A DNA stretch of 64,000 bases, taken from contig OZ037868.1 of the NCBI GenBank assembly GCA_964035575.1, positions 496,001 to 560,000 of the forward strand. The letters run 5' to 3'. A program made the translations under genes and the position numbers. Below the pieces are notes generated by a model. That model was given only the letters and a program-made list of their open reading frames with translations, was not told the DNA's origin and did no database searches. Shown here in pieces: positions 52,143-62,639 of this stretch. Within the stretch, counting starts at the first letter, position 1; each line of letters begins with the position of its first letter. The stretch comes from Rhynchopus sp. YZ270_cl-10 (taxonomy: Eukaryota > Euglenozoa > Diplonemea > Diplonemida > Diplonemidae).

Positions 52143-55100
52143 TTATTCTCTCCTTCCTTCTAAATAATCACGGTCTACACTGACACTCCCTCCTCCTCCT
52201 CCTCCTCCCACCCCACTCTGCACAATCACCCTCGCAGCAGTGGTTTCCCTTTCTATTAAGGCCTCAAGGAATTTGCTTGTTGTGAGTGAGGCCATGGCAC
52301 CGAGCTGGTTGGCTCGGTCGTTCGCGTCTTGGCGAAGACGTTGTTCGGCTTCGAGTTTTGCTCCGAGCTCGCGGGTGGAGAGTGCGGCGAGTTCTTCGGC
52401 GCGGGTGAGGATGTCGTGCATCTTGCTTTCTTTGCTCTCTGCGAGGAGCGCTTCAGACAGTTGTTCCACCTGGCTGGAGAGGGTGTTGACCGCGGAGGTC
52501 AACCTGGCGTTTTCGCTGTCAACGTACACCAACTTCTCCTGCAGCCTCGCCACCCTTTCCTGCTCTGCCCCCAGCTTATCGTGCAGCCCCTTTGCCATCC
52601 CCTTCGCCGTCTCTGCCGCTACCCGCTCCTTCATCGCATTCATACCTGCCTCATTTGAAACGGTTCTCGCATCGCTCGCTGCCTCAGTCAACCCTTGCAG
52701 CTCATAGGTCTTTGCAATGGTGTCTTGACGAAGGTCTTCGCACTCCTTTCGTAAGGTCACAGCCGATGCTTCTGCGTCACGAAGTTGCAGTTCTAATGTA
52801 CTGTTTTCTTCTAAGAGGCGAGCCCGCTCTGCTGCATCTGCATCTTCTTTTAGACGGACGCCTTCAGTTTCAAGGCGTTGTACTTCTTTGGTGAGACGAA
52901 TATTTTCTGCAGTAACTTCCTCCAATTTAGCGCTCATATCGGCATGCTGTGCAGAGGTCTGCGCAAGCTCTCTCTCGATGTTGGTAAGGTGCTGTGCAGA
53001 CTCATCCAACTCAGCTTGGAGTTCCCGAACCTTCCCTGAAAGCGCTGCATTGTCCGTCGAGGAAGCGCTGGCTTGGGAGCTAAGCTCTGCAACCTCGGCT
53101 TCGAAGCGTTTTACAGAGCGGGTGAGACGGCCTACATCATCGTCATAGGCGGTCTGCAGATCGCTCAAGCTTTTCTCTGCTGCGTCCTTTGCCGCTGTAG
53201 CGGAAGCTGCTTCTGCAACTGCAGCATCACACTTTTTGACCGCAGAGTCCGCCACCTCAAGCGCAAGCTGTGCCTTGTCCTGCTCCTTTTTAAGATTCTC
53301 TGCAAGCTTATCAGACGCCTCTTTCATCCGCTGATGTTTGTCCGAAACAGTGCGTGCCTCCTGCATAGCCTTTGAAAGCTGTTTCGCGAGCCCTTCCAAT
53401 TCCTGCTGCATTTGAGAGACAACACTGGTTTTTTCGCGTTTTGCTTGGTCAACCTCTTTTTGGTATTCGGATTGCTGTCTGCGAAGTCTTTCTTTGTCGC
53501 CGTTGAGTGCGTTGGAAAGGGATTCTTTTTGTTTGGCGTTTTCAACTGTGGTGCTAAGCGCACTGCGGAGGTTGACTGCCTCAAATGCGGATTCCTGCAA
53601 ACGATCTCTGCTTTGTTGGAGAAGTTGGCGCATCCGTGCTGCCTCCGCTGCGTCCCGTGCGAGCTTCTCCTCAGTGGCGTTCTTTTCAATTTGCAGCTCC
53701 GCAGCTTTTGCCCTCGATTCTTCCGCATCAGTGAGCGATGCCTCCAGCTTTGTGGCCAAATCTGCGCTCTCCGCCTTGGCCTCTTCGAGCAACTCTGTGA
53801 ACCGCCGTACTTCGGCTTGCGCTCCGTGCAGTTCTGAGGCGACCCTGCGGCAATCATCTGCGAGCTGTCTCACACCATCCGCGCGCGCAACCTTTTGAAT
53901 TTCAAGATCGCGGTGAACGTCTGCGAGGGTCTGATCTGCGACGTGAACCGCGGTCTTCACCTCGACGTGCTCCTTCTGGAGTTTCACCAGCTCTGTCGTC
54001 AGCAGCGCAACTTCGTCCACCGCAAGACCGTGCATGATCTTCAACTTGAGAAGCAGCTCCGCCGCATTGCACAGCTCTGCATCCCTCTCCTCACCTACCC
54101 GACGCAGGTCTTCTTCGGCAACCCTCTTGAGACAGTCGTATTTTTCCTTCCATGCTTCGCTTTCTTGCACCTTGAGTTGGTAGTTGTGTTCTAAGGCTTG
54201 GAGCGATTCTGCAAGCTTTTTTACTTCTTCGGTTTCGGCCTCGAGACGGTCGTGCGCATCTTGGGCGGCACGTTCCCAGCGGATTGCTGCTTCATATGCA
54301 GACATCCAATCGGCTGCAAGCTGCTGTGCTTGCGCTGCGTCCAATGCTGCAGCTTCTGCTGCTAAGGCCGCGTTTTCGCGAAGTTTTTCGAGTTGTTCAT
54401 CATCGATTGCAGGGATGTCTTCATGTCCTCGTATGTCCTCTGCTCCACAAAGTGACGCAGAAGATGACACAACAGTCGCAGAGTGCATCGTAGTCGGTGG
54501 TGCAATGCCACTCAGATGCGACGCAGTGAGTGACGCCGAGCTTCGGTTGAGAAGAGACGTCGCAGAATGGTGGGGCAGAGGCATGGAGTGGTCCGCGAGC
54601 GAAACTGCGCGCACCGGAACCCAACAGTGCAGCTCCTTCGCAACGCGCTCCACAGCAACAAGCTGGATCTTCCCCGCCGCCTTTTTATCCGCAATCCGGC
54701 GCGCCAGCTGCTGCGGCGTCTCCATCGCGGTTGCTGAATGCGAAACACCCAAAATAACGGTAAGTGATTTTTGCACCGGCCCCGGCGTAACCCCCATGGT
54801 AGCTAACAACCCTGCGCCAACCCCAGCTGCGGACGACAGATCCTTTTCTAAGGCCTCGCCGAGACGCTTCTTTTCATGCGGTGACAGCATGGTGAAGTTG
54901 TCGAATGAGACGTTGACGACTTCCATTGCGAATACACAGGTTTCGGAGAGGGTCGTGAGACGGGAGGATAGTGTGTCGACGACGGTGGTGTGCATGGCGT
55001 GCATTGCTTCCTTTTGGATGAGGGAGAGGATGCTGAGATGCTCCTCTGCACGGCGTTCGATGTTCAGGCGGAGTAGTGCGTCAGAGCGTGCCGCAAGGTC

Positions 55101-58100
55101 TGCGTTTAGGATGTCACTCTGCCTCGTGGCGCGAGCAACGTCGTCGTTGAGAGAGTCAATCCGGAAGCTCACCAGATGCTCCAGCAAAAGGTCCACCTTC
55201 GCAGCGCACAGTGCGTCCACTTCTGCCCGCTCGTCTTCCTCCACGCTGTGCAGTTCGGAGCTGAAGACGTCTTCGTTTCTTGCACGGCAAAATTCTGTGA
55301 GATTCCCCGCAACACTCCCAGGAACCCTTCCTGCGCGGTCGATTTGAGTCTCCACTGCGCTGACAACACGGAGCAGTCGGTCAGACCGTGCCGCCAATTT
55401 TGTGTTTTCTGTTTCCGACGTCTCCATTGCTTGCGCAAAGGCGCAGCGCTCTGCATCGTACTTCTGCGTCATTATATCAGAGTAAGCGAGCATCTCCTCA
55501 AGCACAACGTTTCTTCTGCTAATCGCTTCGTTCGCTTGATGGATATTGGTGGAGAGTGCGGCGGAGCACTCTGCCTCTGCCTTGCTATGTGCCTTGAGTG
55601 CCGCGGCTTTCCCTTCAGTACGCAGCACTGCAGAGTCAAGCGTGGAGATGAGGGTGTGGCGGAGGTGCGCTTCTTCAAGGAGAACGGCACCGCGTTGGTC
55701 GGATTCGGAGAGAAGAACCTCGTGGAGTGCTGTCTGCAGCTTCGCTTCGGCTGTTGCAGAGGAAAGCGGGAAGGCAAAGAGGTCATAGCCAGCCTGCCCT
55801 TCGTCTGAGAGGATCGCACTGCGTGCTGCGGTCTCTGGTAGGAGGATGCCATGAACCACTTCATCGATGTGTCTCCGATGTGTGTCTGCTGCCATAGCAT
55901 TGTGCTGTATGTCATCCTGCAACGCGTTGCGCTCGGAAAGTATCTGCCCAGAGAGGTCTTCCGAGAGTGTGAGTAGTGAGTCCATATACTCTGTGGCGGT
56001 GTCGTCGATGGATGTGATGCAGTCTGCAGCGGATAGTGCAACCTTTTGGAGGTCAAATTTCCGTTCGATGTCCATTAAGGTGTCGAGATTCATTGTAGCG
56101 CGTAGACAGTCTCCGAGAGTGCGTTTTAACGCTGCCTTCTCGTCTGATATGTCTTCGATGCGTTGTTGGAGGAGACGGTTGGCGGTAAGGCTTTCTTCCA
56201 GGGTTGTTGGGCGGTTCACCTCCACCTCCACCTCCACCTCCACCGGCACCACCTCCGGCGCCACCTGAAGAACTTCGATCGGGAGAGATGAAGACATCTC
56301 CGCCTCGTGAAGCAGAGGTGGCTCTGCTCTCGGTGTCGCCGTAGCGCTTTCATGCACAAAGAGATCGGCATAAGGGTAGGCTGGAGGGATTTCATATGAC
56401 CCCTGCTGCATCGGCGACGCAGACGCATGGGTGAAGCTATGCAGAGAGGGTACACCTGTTTCAGAGGTAGTGTTGGGTTCGAAGGGACTGCTGAGAAGGC
56501 TTGTGTTTGGAAGTTGATGTTCTGTGGTGCCCTGGGTGAAGACAGAGGTCTGTCTGGCAAGCTCGCCGAAATCGCCTGCAGAAGAGGACCGCGAAGCGGC
56601 CCGAGCATGCGCCAAGCTCACCTCCGCGGACATCAGCATAACAGGAGACCCATCAGCATCGGAAAATGACGGCACAGAAACGGCATTGTCTGCTAAGAAT
56701 GGAGGCGTCTGTGGGCCTCGCAGTGGCGTTGCTGCGCGAGGGTTGAACATAACACTGCCATTGGCATGTAGCTGTACACCTTCGATGTGCAGCGCCAGCA
56801 ACTCCGTTTGGCACTCCATATTCGCGGTGGTCTGGATATGAGTTGGCGATGCCAGCGACGACGTGGCGACGTGCAAAGAAGACACCCTGGGTATCCCCGG
56901 GACGACCTCGGCCTGCACAATCTCCGCGCTGTGTGTTGTCAGTGTCGTTGCTGCTGGGCGCAACGTCTCTGCAACTTGCGCAGCAATTTGCGACGAATGC
57001 TGCTGCACAAGAAGCGGCAACGGGATAGGTGGTGCAGCAACATCCTCCTGTGCCACGTGTGACACGTGCGACACGTGTGCCACCTCCACCTGCTGCGCTT
57101 GCATCGTCTCCACCCCAGCAAGCTCCCTCCGCAACTCAGCCACCTGCCTCTGCAGCACATTCTCACGTGTCTCGTACACACTGGTCAGCCCTGCAGACGC
57201 CACCTTCTCCGCCTCAAGCGCAGCGACACTGTCCCTCAAACGTGTCCTCTCCCTTTCACACGTCTCAAGCTTTCTGCTAAGATCACGCACCTGAAGACTC
57301 AACTCTTGGATCTTTTCGCTCTGCCTCTGCAGCTCGCTTTCATGCCCCTGTTGGAGAGAGAGGACCTCTGCGTCGTGGCGTTCTTTGAGCACTTCGAAGT
57401 CCTCATTTGCGGTGTCGTTGAAGGACTGCCGCAGGAGCAGGGTTTCCTCTTCGTACTTCTCCTCAAGCGCCATGTTTGATGCACGCAGTGTGGCGGAGAG
57501 GGCACGCTCTGTGTCGAGAAGGCCCTGCAGTCTGCTGCACTCTGCGTCGGAGGCGGCCAGGCGCACTGCGTGGTCTGCAGGCACTGCTTCGGTCTGGTTT
57601 TCGGAGAGGCTCGCGATGTGCATGTTCAGTTCTGTGACCCGAGCCGTCTCGTTGGCCTCCTGCATGCTCAGCTGCTCGGCAAGACGCTCCGTTTCTGCAC
57701 GGAGCTCGTCCATTTCACGCAGCAGCCCACCACCATCTTGCTCGATGTGCATCCCTGCCCCGTACCCCTGTCCCGCACTCCCTGCTCCCCATAACCTTGC
57801 CTCCAGCTCTGCGACACGAGCCTCTGCCTCAGAGCGCGCCTGTGTCGCCTGCTGGATGTTCGCGGTGAGAACGCGGTTCTGCTCACTGAGCCAGACCGTG
57901 CGGTCGTCAGGCTCGTCTTGTGTACCTGCGGTCTGTGTGCATGAGGTGCGTGGCGTGAGGCGTGCAATCTCTGCCTGCAGCATCTCGTTGTCTGAGAGGA
58001 TCTCCGTGAACTGCGCCTGGCGTGTCCTCAACTGTTCCTCCTTCTGCAGCAAACGGGACTCATGTATGTCCAACTCCTTCCGCATGCTTTCCAGGGCACG

Positions 58101-58454
58101 TTCACGCGTTGTGATCTGCTGTTCGCGAGCACGCAGCTCCCTCTGTGCAACGTCGAGCCCCTGGGAAATGGACGCCCTGCTGGGCGAGGGTGCCTTTGTG
58201 ATACGTGCGTGCGGCGTAGGTGTGGATGGCGCCGCTGGCGGTGCTATCCCTAATGCATTTAATAGCTCATTCCATTCCGGCTTGCTTGGGGCATGCGGGT
58301 TCTTCTCTTTAATGTGGAAAAGCAGTGCGTCATTGTCACCAGGCCAATGCGTATTCAACAGCGCCGACGCGTGCCCCCCTGTAAGCGCAACTAGCAGTTT
58401 GACAAGCTCTTTGGAAGGTGCTGCGCGTGCCCGCTTAGGGCGCCCCGTGTGCAT
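52143..58454 (-). CDS. Giant coiled-coil protein (2,103 aa)
   Basis: The start is taken at ATG 58452-58454 (MHTGRPKRARAAPSKEL); the frame is open to 58529 but that part is AT-rich and reads like leader sequence. Rough layout: basic N-terminus and small globular region (1-90), coiled coil (95-465), Ser/Thr/Pro-rich low-complexity stretch (468-745), coiled coil (746-1215), linker (1216-1385), long coiled coil (1386-2080) and a Gly-rich tail (SGVGGGGGGGSVSV). Leucines and charged residues follow heptads throughout (QQLAADWMSAYEAAIRWERA). No motor, GRIP or membrane segment is visible. A structural cytoskeletal, basal-body or golgin-like role is possible; the family is not recognised. No introns, unlike the other coiled-coil gene at 39-42 kb. 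Stop TAA. Confidence 0.9.
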   Translation of the reverse strand: MHTGRPKRARAAPSKELVKLLVALTGGHASALLNTHWPGDNDALLFHIKEKNPHAPSKPEWNELLNALGIAPPAAPSTPTPHARITKAPSPSRASISQGLDVAQRELRAREQQITTRERALESMRKELDIHESRLLQKEEQLRTRQAQFTEILSDNEMLQAEIARLTPRTSCTQTAGTQDEPDDRTVWLSEQNRVLTANIQQATQARSEAEARVAELEARLWGAGSAGQGYGAGMHIEQDGGGLLREMDELRAETERLAEQLSMQEANETARVTELNMHIASLSENQTEAVPADHAVRLAASDAECSRLQGLLDTERALSATLRASNMALEEKYEEETLLLRQSFNDTANEDFEVLKERHDAEVLSLQQGHESELQRQSEKIQELSLQVRDLSRKLETCERERTRLRDSVAALEAEKVASAGLTSVYETRENVLQRQVAELRRELAGVETMQAQQVEVAHVSHVSHVAQEDVAAPPIPLPLLVQQHSSQIAAQVAETLRPAATTLTTHSAEIVQAEVVPGIPRVSSLHVATSSLASPTHIQTTANMECQTELLALHIEGVQLHANGSVMFNPRAATPLRGPQTPPFLADNAVSVPSFSDADGSPVMLMSAEVSLAHARAASRSSSAGDFGELARQTSVFTQGTTEHQLPNTSLLSSPFEPNTTSETGVPSLHSFTHASASPMQQGSYEIPPAYPYADLFVHESATATPRAEPPLLHEAEMSSSLPIEVLQVAPEVVPVEVEVEVEVNRPTTLEESLTANRLLQQRIEDISDEKAALKRTLGDCLRATMNLDTLMDIERKFDLQKVALSAADCITSIDDTATEYMDSLLTLSEDLSGQILSERNALQDDIQHNAMAADTHRRHIDEVVHGILLPETAARSAILSDEGQAGYDLFAFPLSSATAEAKLQTALHEVLLSESDQRGAVLLEEAHLRHTLISTLDSAVLRTEGKAAALKAHSKAEAECSAALSTNIHQANEAISRRNVVLEEMLAYSDIMTQKYDAERCAFAQAMETSETENTKLAARSDRLLRVVSAVETQIDRAGRVPGSVAGNLTEFCRARNEDVFSSELHSVEEDERAEVDALCAAKVDLLLEHLVSFRIDSLNDDVARATRQSDILNADLAARSDALLRLNIERRAEEHLSILSLIQKEAMHAMHTTVVDTLSSRLTTLSETCVFAMEVVNVSFDNFTMLSPHEKKRLGEALEKDLSSAAGVGAGLLATMGVTPGPVQKSLTVILGVSHSATAMETPQQLARRIADKKAAGKIQLVAVERVAKELHCWVPVRAVSLADHSMPLPHHSATSLLNRSSASLTASHLSGIAPPTTMHSATVVSSSASLCGAEDIRGHEDIPAIDDEQLEKLRENAALAAEAAALDAAQAQQLAADWMSAYEAAIRWERAAQDAHDRLEAETEEVKKLAESLQALEHNYQLKVQESEAWKEKYDCLKRVAEEDLRRVGEERDAELCNAAELLLKLKIMHGLAVDEVALLTTELVKLQKEHVEVKTAVHVADQTLADVHRDLEIQKVARADGVRQLADDCRRVASELHGAQAEVRRFTELLEEAKAESADLATKLEASLTDAEESRAKAAELQIEKNATEEKLARDAAEAARMRQLLQQSRDRLQESAFEAVNLRSALSTTVENAKQKESLSNALNGDKERLRRQQSEYQKEVDQAKREKTSVVSQMQQELEGLAKQLSKAMQEARTVSDKHQRMKEASDKLAENLKKEQDKAQLALEVADSAVKKCDAAVAEAASATAAKDAAEKSLSDLQTAYDDDVGRLTRSVKRFEAEVAELSSQASASSTDNAALSGKVRELQAELDESAQHLTNIERELAQTSAQHADMSAKLEEVTAENIRLTKEVQRLETEGVRLKEDADAAERARLLEENSTLELQLRDAEASAVTLRKECEDLRQDTIAKTYELQGLTEAASDARTVSNEAGMNAMKERVAAETAKGMAKGLHDKLGAEQERVARLQEKLVYVDSENARLTSAVNTLSSQVEQLSEALLAESKESKMHDILTRAEELAALSTRELGAKLEAEQRLRQDANDRANQLGAMASLTTSKFLEALIERETTAARVIVQSGVGGGGGGGSVSVDRDYLEGRRE

Positions 58455-59347
58455 GGTGTTGTGGACGGCCAATGGCCAGGGCTGTTCTGTAGAGAAGTGA
58501 ACGTAAAAATAAATAAAATAAAATGCCACTCCATGAGAGATGTCTGAGCTTCGTGAGAGGCTTACGTCGAAACATCGTTTCCTTAAGAAATCGAGAGGGG
58601 GTGATGGTATCGTTTATTTCTTTTCTTTTCTTTTCATCTTCCGGTATGATTTCTTTTTTCACACTACCGACGCCCTTAGCCCACGGAAGGCTGAAGGGGA
58701 GTAAAAAAAAACAAAAATAAAAAGAGTAGAACACAGAACCGTAACACAGCGCACGCTTTGGCAGAGTGGCACTGAATAATTAAAAATCGCTCCGGTTTCC
58801 CGCAGCAAGCCACGCAGAAAGATCTGCAGAGGCAACAAACGTGGCAGGGGGTTGTGGGGTGAATGGGGTGGCATAAATTTCACACGGACGCTCCTGTTCC
58901 CACAGGATATAAATGCGCCTTGCCACATGACAAAGGCAGTGCCACACAAGCCCTTTCGTGTGGGGAGATAGGTCTCCCGTCTCCCACAACTCGGGCTTAT
59001 AAGCTGCGCAGCACTGCACTCTGCACAAAGCAGGCAACAAATAAAAGGGACAGAAGCGCCGAAAACGCATTACGATGATAGAGTCTTGATACTAAGCTTC
59101 TTTTTTCTGTGCACTTGATTCCACATAAACTGTCATCTAAGGTATCTTTTTTTTATCTTCTTTACTTTTTTTGTTTTAAAATTTTGGGTTAATTTTTTGT
59201 TTTGAAAATGTCTCCAACTCATCATCGCCTGCGCTCCACTAACAGAATATTGAACAGAAACGGAAAGAATAAACACCAGGTGTGTGGCAATAGGCCACGC
59301 ACAGATGGCAAAACCGTATGTTGCTAGACACGGCACGTGTGTACCGC
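58455..59347. other. Gene-free spacer
   Basis: Holds the presumed 5' region of the giant coiled-coil gene and the 3' region of the first glutamine synthetase. From 58779 it belongs to the duplicated block. Confidence 0.6.
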
Positions 59348-60517
59348 TCATGCGCTCTTCGCAGCCTCAGCCTCGAGCTCTGCCCACCACGTCTGCCTGT
59401 CGAGTGCGTCGGGGGACGGGCCGTCGTAGCCCATCGACGATGTGTACAGACGTGCGGTGGCGATGTAGGGGTCGATGTTCGATGCAGGGCGGCGGTCCTC
59501 GAAGTATCCCTTTCCGTCGCGAGCAACGTCGTTGCCAATACGGCACGATGTGTGGCGGGTGCCCACTCCGTAGGTGAACTCGCTCAGCTTCGAGGTTTCG
59601 TGTGCGCCGGTCATGCGCTGGTTGTTGTCGCCTCCGTAGAACTTCACGTCGTCCAGGAAGGTCTTCTTCAAACGCTCGCACGCAGCAGTGATCTCCTTCA
59701 TGCCGCCCTCCTCACGCATCGCCTTCGTCGAGAAGTTCATGTGGCAGCCCGAGCCGTTCCAGTCGCCCTTGATAGGCTTCGGGTCGTAGTTGATCGAGAG
59801 TCCGTACTTCTCCGCAATCTTCTGGAAGATCCAACGTGCCATCGTCATGTGGTCGCCCTGCTCAATGCCGGTGCAGGGTCCGATCTGGAACTCCCACTGG
59901 GAAGGTGCAACCTCGGCGTTCACACCAGAGATCTTGAGTCCGCACTTCAGGCACGCAAGGTAGTGCTCGAGAGCAAGCTCTCTGCCGCACACCTGCGACC
60001 CGTTCGCGCAGTAGTAGTCGCCCTGGGGGGCGGGGAAGCCGTTCTCGGGCCACATGTAGGGCTTGCCGTCCTTGTAGATGAAGTACTCCTGCTCAAGGCC
60101 GAACCAGGGCTCGTCCTCTGCGTGCTCATCGAAGTGCTTCTTCGCAATGGCACGTGTGTTTCCCTTCTCCACAGTGCCGTCGGGGTAGTAGCACTCACAC
60201 AGCACGGCCCTTGCGTTGTCAAGCGTGGGGTGGGGGTACATCGCCACAGGGTGGATGATGATCTCCGTGTTGTCTCCACGGTGCTGGTTGGTCGAGGACC
60301 CGTCGAAGTTCCACACCGACATATCCTTCACGGTCGCCTTCTCAAGCGCCACGTTCGTCACGGTCTTGTACTTGGAACGAAGGTCCGTGTAGGTGTTTGC
60401 TCCGCTGATCCAGAGGTACTCTGCAATCCATGGGGTGACAGACATTTTTGAGTTGGGTGTTTCTTAAACTAAAACGATGTAACAAAGGTCTGTTGGGCGT
60501 GGATGTGGTGTGTGCAT
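58779..60517. repeat. Glutamine synthetase duplication, block 1
   Basis: Homologous to 60881-62639: gene, about 70 bp upstream and about 570 bp downstream. Differences include small indels (about 20 bp near 59290 / 61395) and a few silent coding changes. Confidence 0.95.
59348..60445 (-). CDS. GLN1: Glutamine synthetase type II, copy 1
   Basis: A 365-residue enzyme joining ammonia to glutamate with ATP to make glutamine, normally a homodecamer in the eukaryotic GSII family. Recognised from the beta-grasp signature NFDGSSTNQ, the catalytic-domain blocks WFGLEQEY (metal-binding glutamates), GFPAPQGDYYC, NAEVAPSQWEFQIGP, KPIKGDWNGSGCHMNFSTK and the adenylate/glutamate site GYFEDRRPASNIDPY. Length is typical. 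Where most relatives read GVANRGASIR this one reads GVGTRHTSCRI, a departure next to the active site. No signal or transit peptide, so cytosolic. Stop TGA. The protein is identical to copy 2. Confidence 0.98.
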   Translation of the reverse strand: MSVTPWIAEYLWISGANTYTDLRSKYKTVTNVALEKATVKDMSVWNFDGSSTNQHRGDNTEIIIHPVAMYPHPTLDNARAVLCECYYPDGTVEKGNTRAIAKKHFDEHAEDEPWFGLEQEYFIYKDGKPYMWPENGFPAPQGDYYCANGSQVCGRELALEHYLACLKCGLKISGVNAEVAPSQWEFQIGPCTGIEQGDHMTMARWIFQKIAEKYGLSINYDPKPIKGDWNGSGCHMNFSTKAMREEGGMKEITAACERLKKTFLDDVKFYGGDNNQRMTGAHETSKLSEFTYGVGTRHTSCRIGNDVARDGKGYFEDRRPASNIDPYIATARLYTSSMGYDGPSPDALDRQTWWAELEAEAAKSA

Positions 60518-61469
60518 TTTGGGGGAATAGAAATACGACACTCCTCTGCCATTGCCACTTGCTAGGGACACACCCGCAAAGTGCGATGCGTTGTGACTTG
60601 GCGAGGTGGTGCAGGTGGGCAGGAAGCCCGAATGTACAAAATAACAATAAAAAACAAAGATGCTCAGTTTTGATATCCTTTTCAACGTTCTCCATTCACA
60701 AACGAGTGGAACTCCGCTTGGTACGCTTTCGTTCGTCTCCAGACAGCTTATTTGTATAGCCGTCCTGCTCCTTAGCCCCCTGCTGAGACTGAAGGAGGTT
60801 TGATCCTTAAAGAAAAGAGATAAACAAAAAAAATGGTTGGAAAATGAAAACGCATCACCACAGCGACAAGCGACAGTAGCAATTGAAAATCGCTCCGGTT
60901 TCCCGCAGCAAGCCACGCAGAAAGATCTGCAGAGGCAACAAACGTGGCAGGGGGTTGTGGGATGAATGGGGTGGCATAAATTTCACACGGACGCTCCTGT
61001 TCCCACAGGATATAAATGCGCCTTGCCACATGACAAAGGCAGTACCACACAAGCCCTTTCGTGTGGGGAGATAGGTCTCCCCGTCTCCCACAACTCGGGC
61101 TTATAAGCTGCGCAGCACTGCACTCTGCACAAAGCAGGCAACAAATAAAAGGGACAGAAGCGCCGAAAACGCATTACGATGATAGAGTCTTGATACTAAG
61201 CTTCTTTTTTCTGTGCACTTGATTCCACATAAACTGTCATCTAAGGTATCTTTTTTTTATCTTCTTTACTTTTTTTGTCTTAAAATTTTGGGTTAATTTT
61301 TTTGTTTTGAAAATGTCTCCAACTCATCATCGCCTGCGCTCCACTAACAGAATATTGAACAGAAACGGAAAGAATAAACACCAGATGTGTGGCAGTCGGC
61401 CACGCGCAGACGGGGCACGCCCAGAGCGCAAAAAAATGTATGTTGCTAGACACGGCACGTGTGTACCGC
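60446..61469. other. Spacer between the two glutamine synthetase genes
   Basis: 60518-60880 is unique; 60881-61469 is the duplicated downstream flank of copy 2. No separate gene seen. Confidence 0.7.
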
Positions 61470-62639
61470 TCATGCGCTCTTCGCAGCCTCAGCCTCGAGC
61501 TCTGCCCACCACGTCTGCCTGTCGAGTGCGTCGGGGGACGGGCCGTCGTAGCCCATCGACGATGTGTACAGACGTGCGGTGGCGATGTAGGGGTCGATGT
61601 TCGATGCAGGGCGGCGGTCCTCGAAGTATCCCTTTCCGTCGCGAGCAACGTCGTTGCCAATACGGCACGATGTGTGGCGGGTGCCCACTCCGTAGGTGAA
61701 CTCGCTCAGCTTCGAGGTTTCGTGTGCGCCGGTCATGCGCTGGTTGTTGTCGCCTCCGTAGAACTTCACGTCGTCCAGGAAGGTCTTCTTCAAACGCTCG
61801 CACGCAGCAGTGATCTCCTTCATGCCACCCTCCTCACGCATCGCCTTCGTCGAGAAGTTCATGTGGCAGCCTGATCCGTTCCAGTCGCCCTTGATGGGCT
61901 TCGGGTCGTAGTTGATCGAGAGTCCGTACTTCTCAGCGATCTTCTGGAAGATCCAACGTGCCATCGTCATGTGGTCGCCCTGCTCAATGCCGGTGCAGGG
62001 TCCGATCTGGAACTCCCACTGGGAAGGGGCAACCTCGGCGTTCACACCAGAGATCTTAAGTCCGCACTTCAGGCACGCAAGGTAGTGCTCGAGAGCAAGC
62101 TCTCTGCCGCACACCTGCGACCCGTTCGCGCAGTAGTAGTCGCCCTGGGGGGCGGGGAAGCCGTTCTCGGGCCACATGTAGGGCTTGCCGTCCTTGTAGA
62201 TGAAGTACTCCTGCTCAAGGCCGAACCAGGGCTCGTCCTCTGCGTGCTCATCGAAGTGCTTCTTCGCAATGGCACGTGTGTTGCCCTTCTCCACAGTGCC
62301 GTCGGGGTAGTAGCACTCACACAGCACGGCCCTCGCGTTGTCGAGCGTGGGGTGGGGGTACATCGCCACAGGGTGGATGATGATCTCCGTGTTGTCTCCA
62401 CGGTGCTGGTTGGTCGAGGACCCGTCGAAGTTCCACACCGACATGTCCTTCACGGTCGCCTTCTCAAGCGCCACGTTCGTCACGGTCTTGTACTTGGAAC
62501 GAAGGTCCGTGTAGGTGTTTGCTCCGCTGATCCAGAGGTACTCTGCAATCCATGGGGTGACAGACATTTTTGAGTTGGGTGTTTCTTAAACTAAAACGAT
62601 GTAACAAAGGTCTGTTGGGCGTGGATGTGGTGTGTGCAT
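60881..62639. repeat. Glutamine synthetase duplication, block 2
   Basis: Pairs with 58779-60517. The upstream flanks agree for about 70 bp (to GTGTGTGCAT) and then diverge. Confidence 0.95.
61470..62567 (-). CDS. GLN1: Glutamine synthetase type II, copy 2
   Basis: Encodes exactly the same 365 residues as copy 1, with several silent differences (for example Gly and Ser codons near 61828-61877). The complete GSII motif set is present, so both copies should be active. The duplicated unit includes only about 70 bp upstream of the start, so the core promoter and leader are shared but more distant control sequence differs between copies. Confidence 0.98.
   Translation of the reverse strand: MSVTPWIAEYLWISGANTYTDLRSKYKTVTNVALEKATVKDMSVWNFDGSSTNQHRGDNTEIIIHPVAMYPHPTLDNARAVLCECYYPDGTVEKGNTRAIAKKHFDEHAEDEPWFGLEQEYFIYKDGKPYMWPENGFPAPQGDYYCANGSQVCGRELALEHYLACLKCGLKISGVNAEVAPSQWEFQIGPCTGIEQGDHMTMARWIFQKIAEKYGLSINYDPKPIKGDWNGSGCHMNFSTKAMREEGGMKEITAACERLKKTFLDDVKFYGGDNNQRMTGAHETSKLSEFTYGVGTRHTSCRIGNDVARDGKGYFEDRRPASNIDPYIATARLYTSSMGYDGPSPDALDRQTWWAELEAEAAKSA

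Noticed and set aside
54184-55347. 387-codon plus-strand frame, Ser/Ala/Arg-rich
   Set aside because: Antisense to the giant coiled-coil gene; the composition is that expected from complementing its codons.
59318-60451. 377-codon plus-strand frame over glutamine synthetase
   Set aside because: Antisense shadow of a highly conserved enzyme gene.
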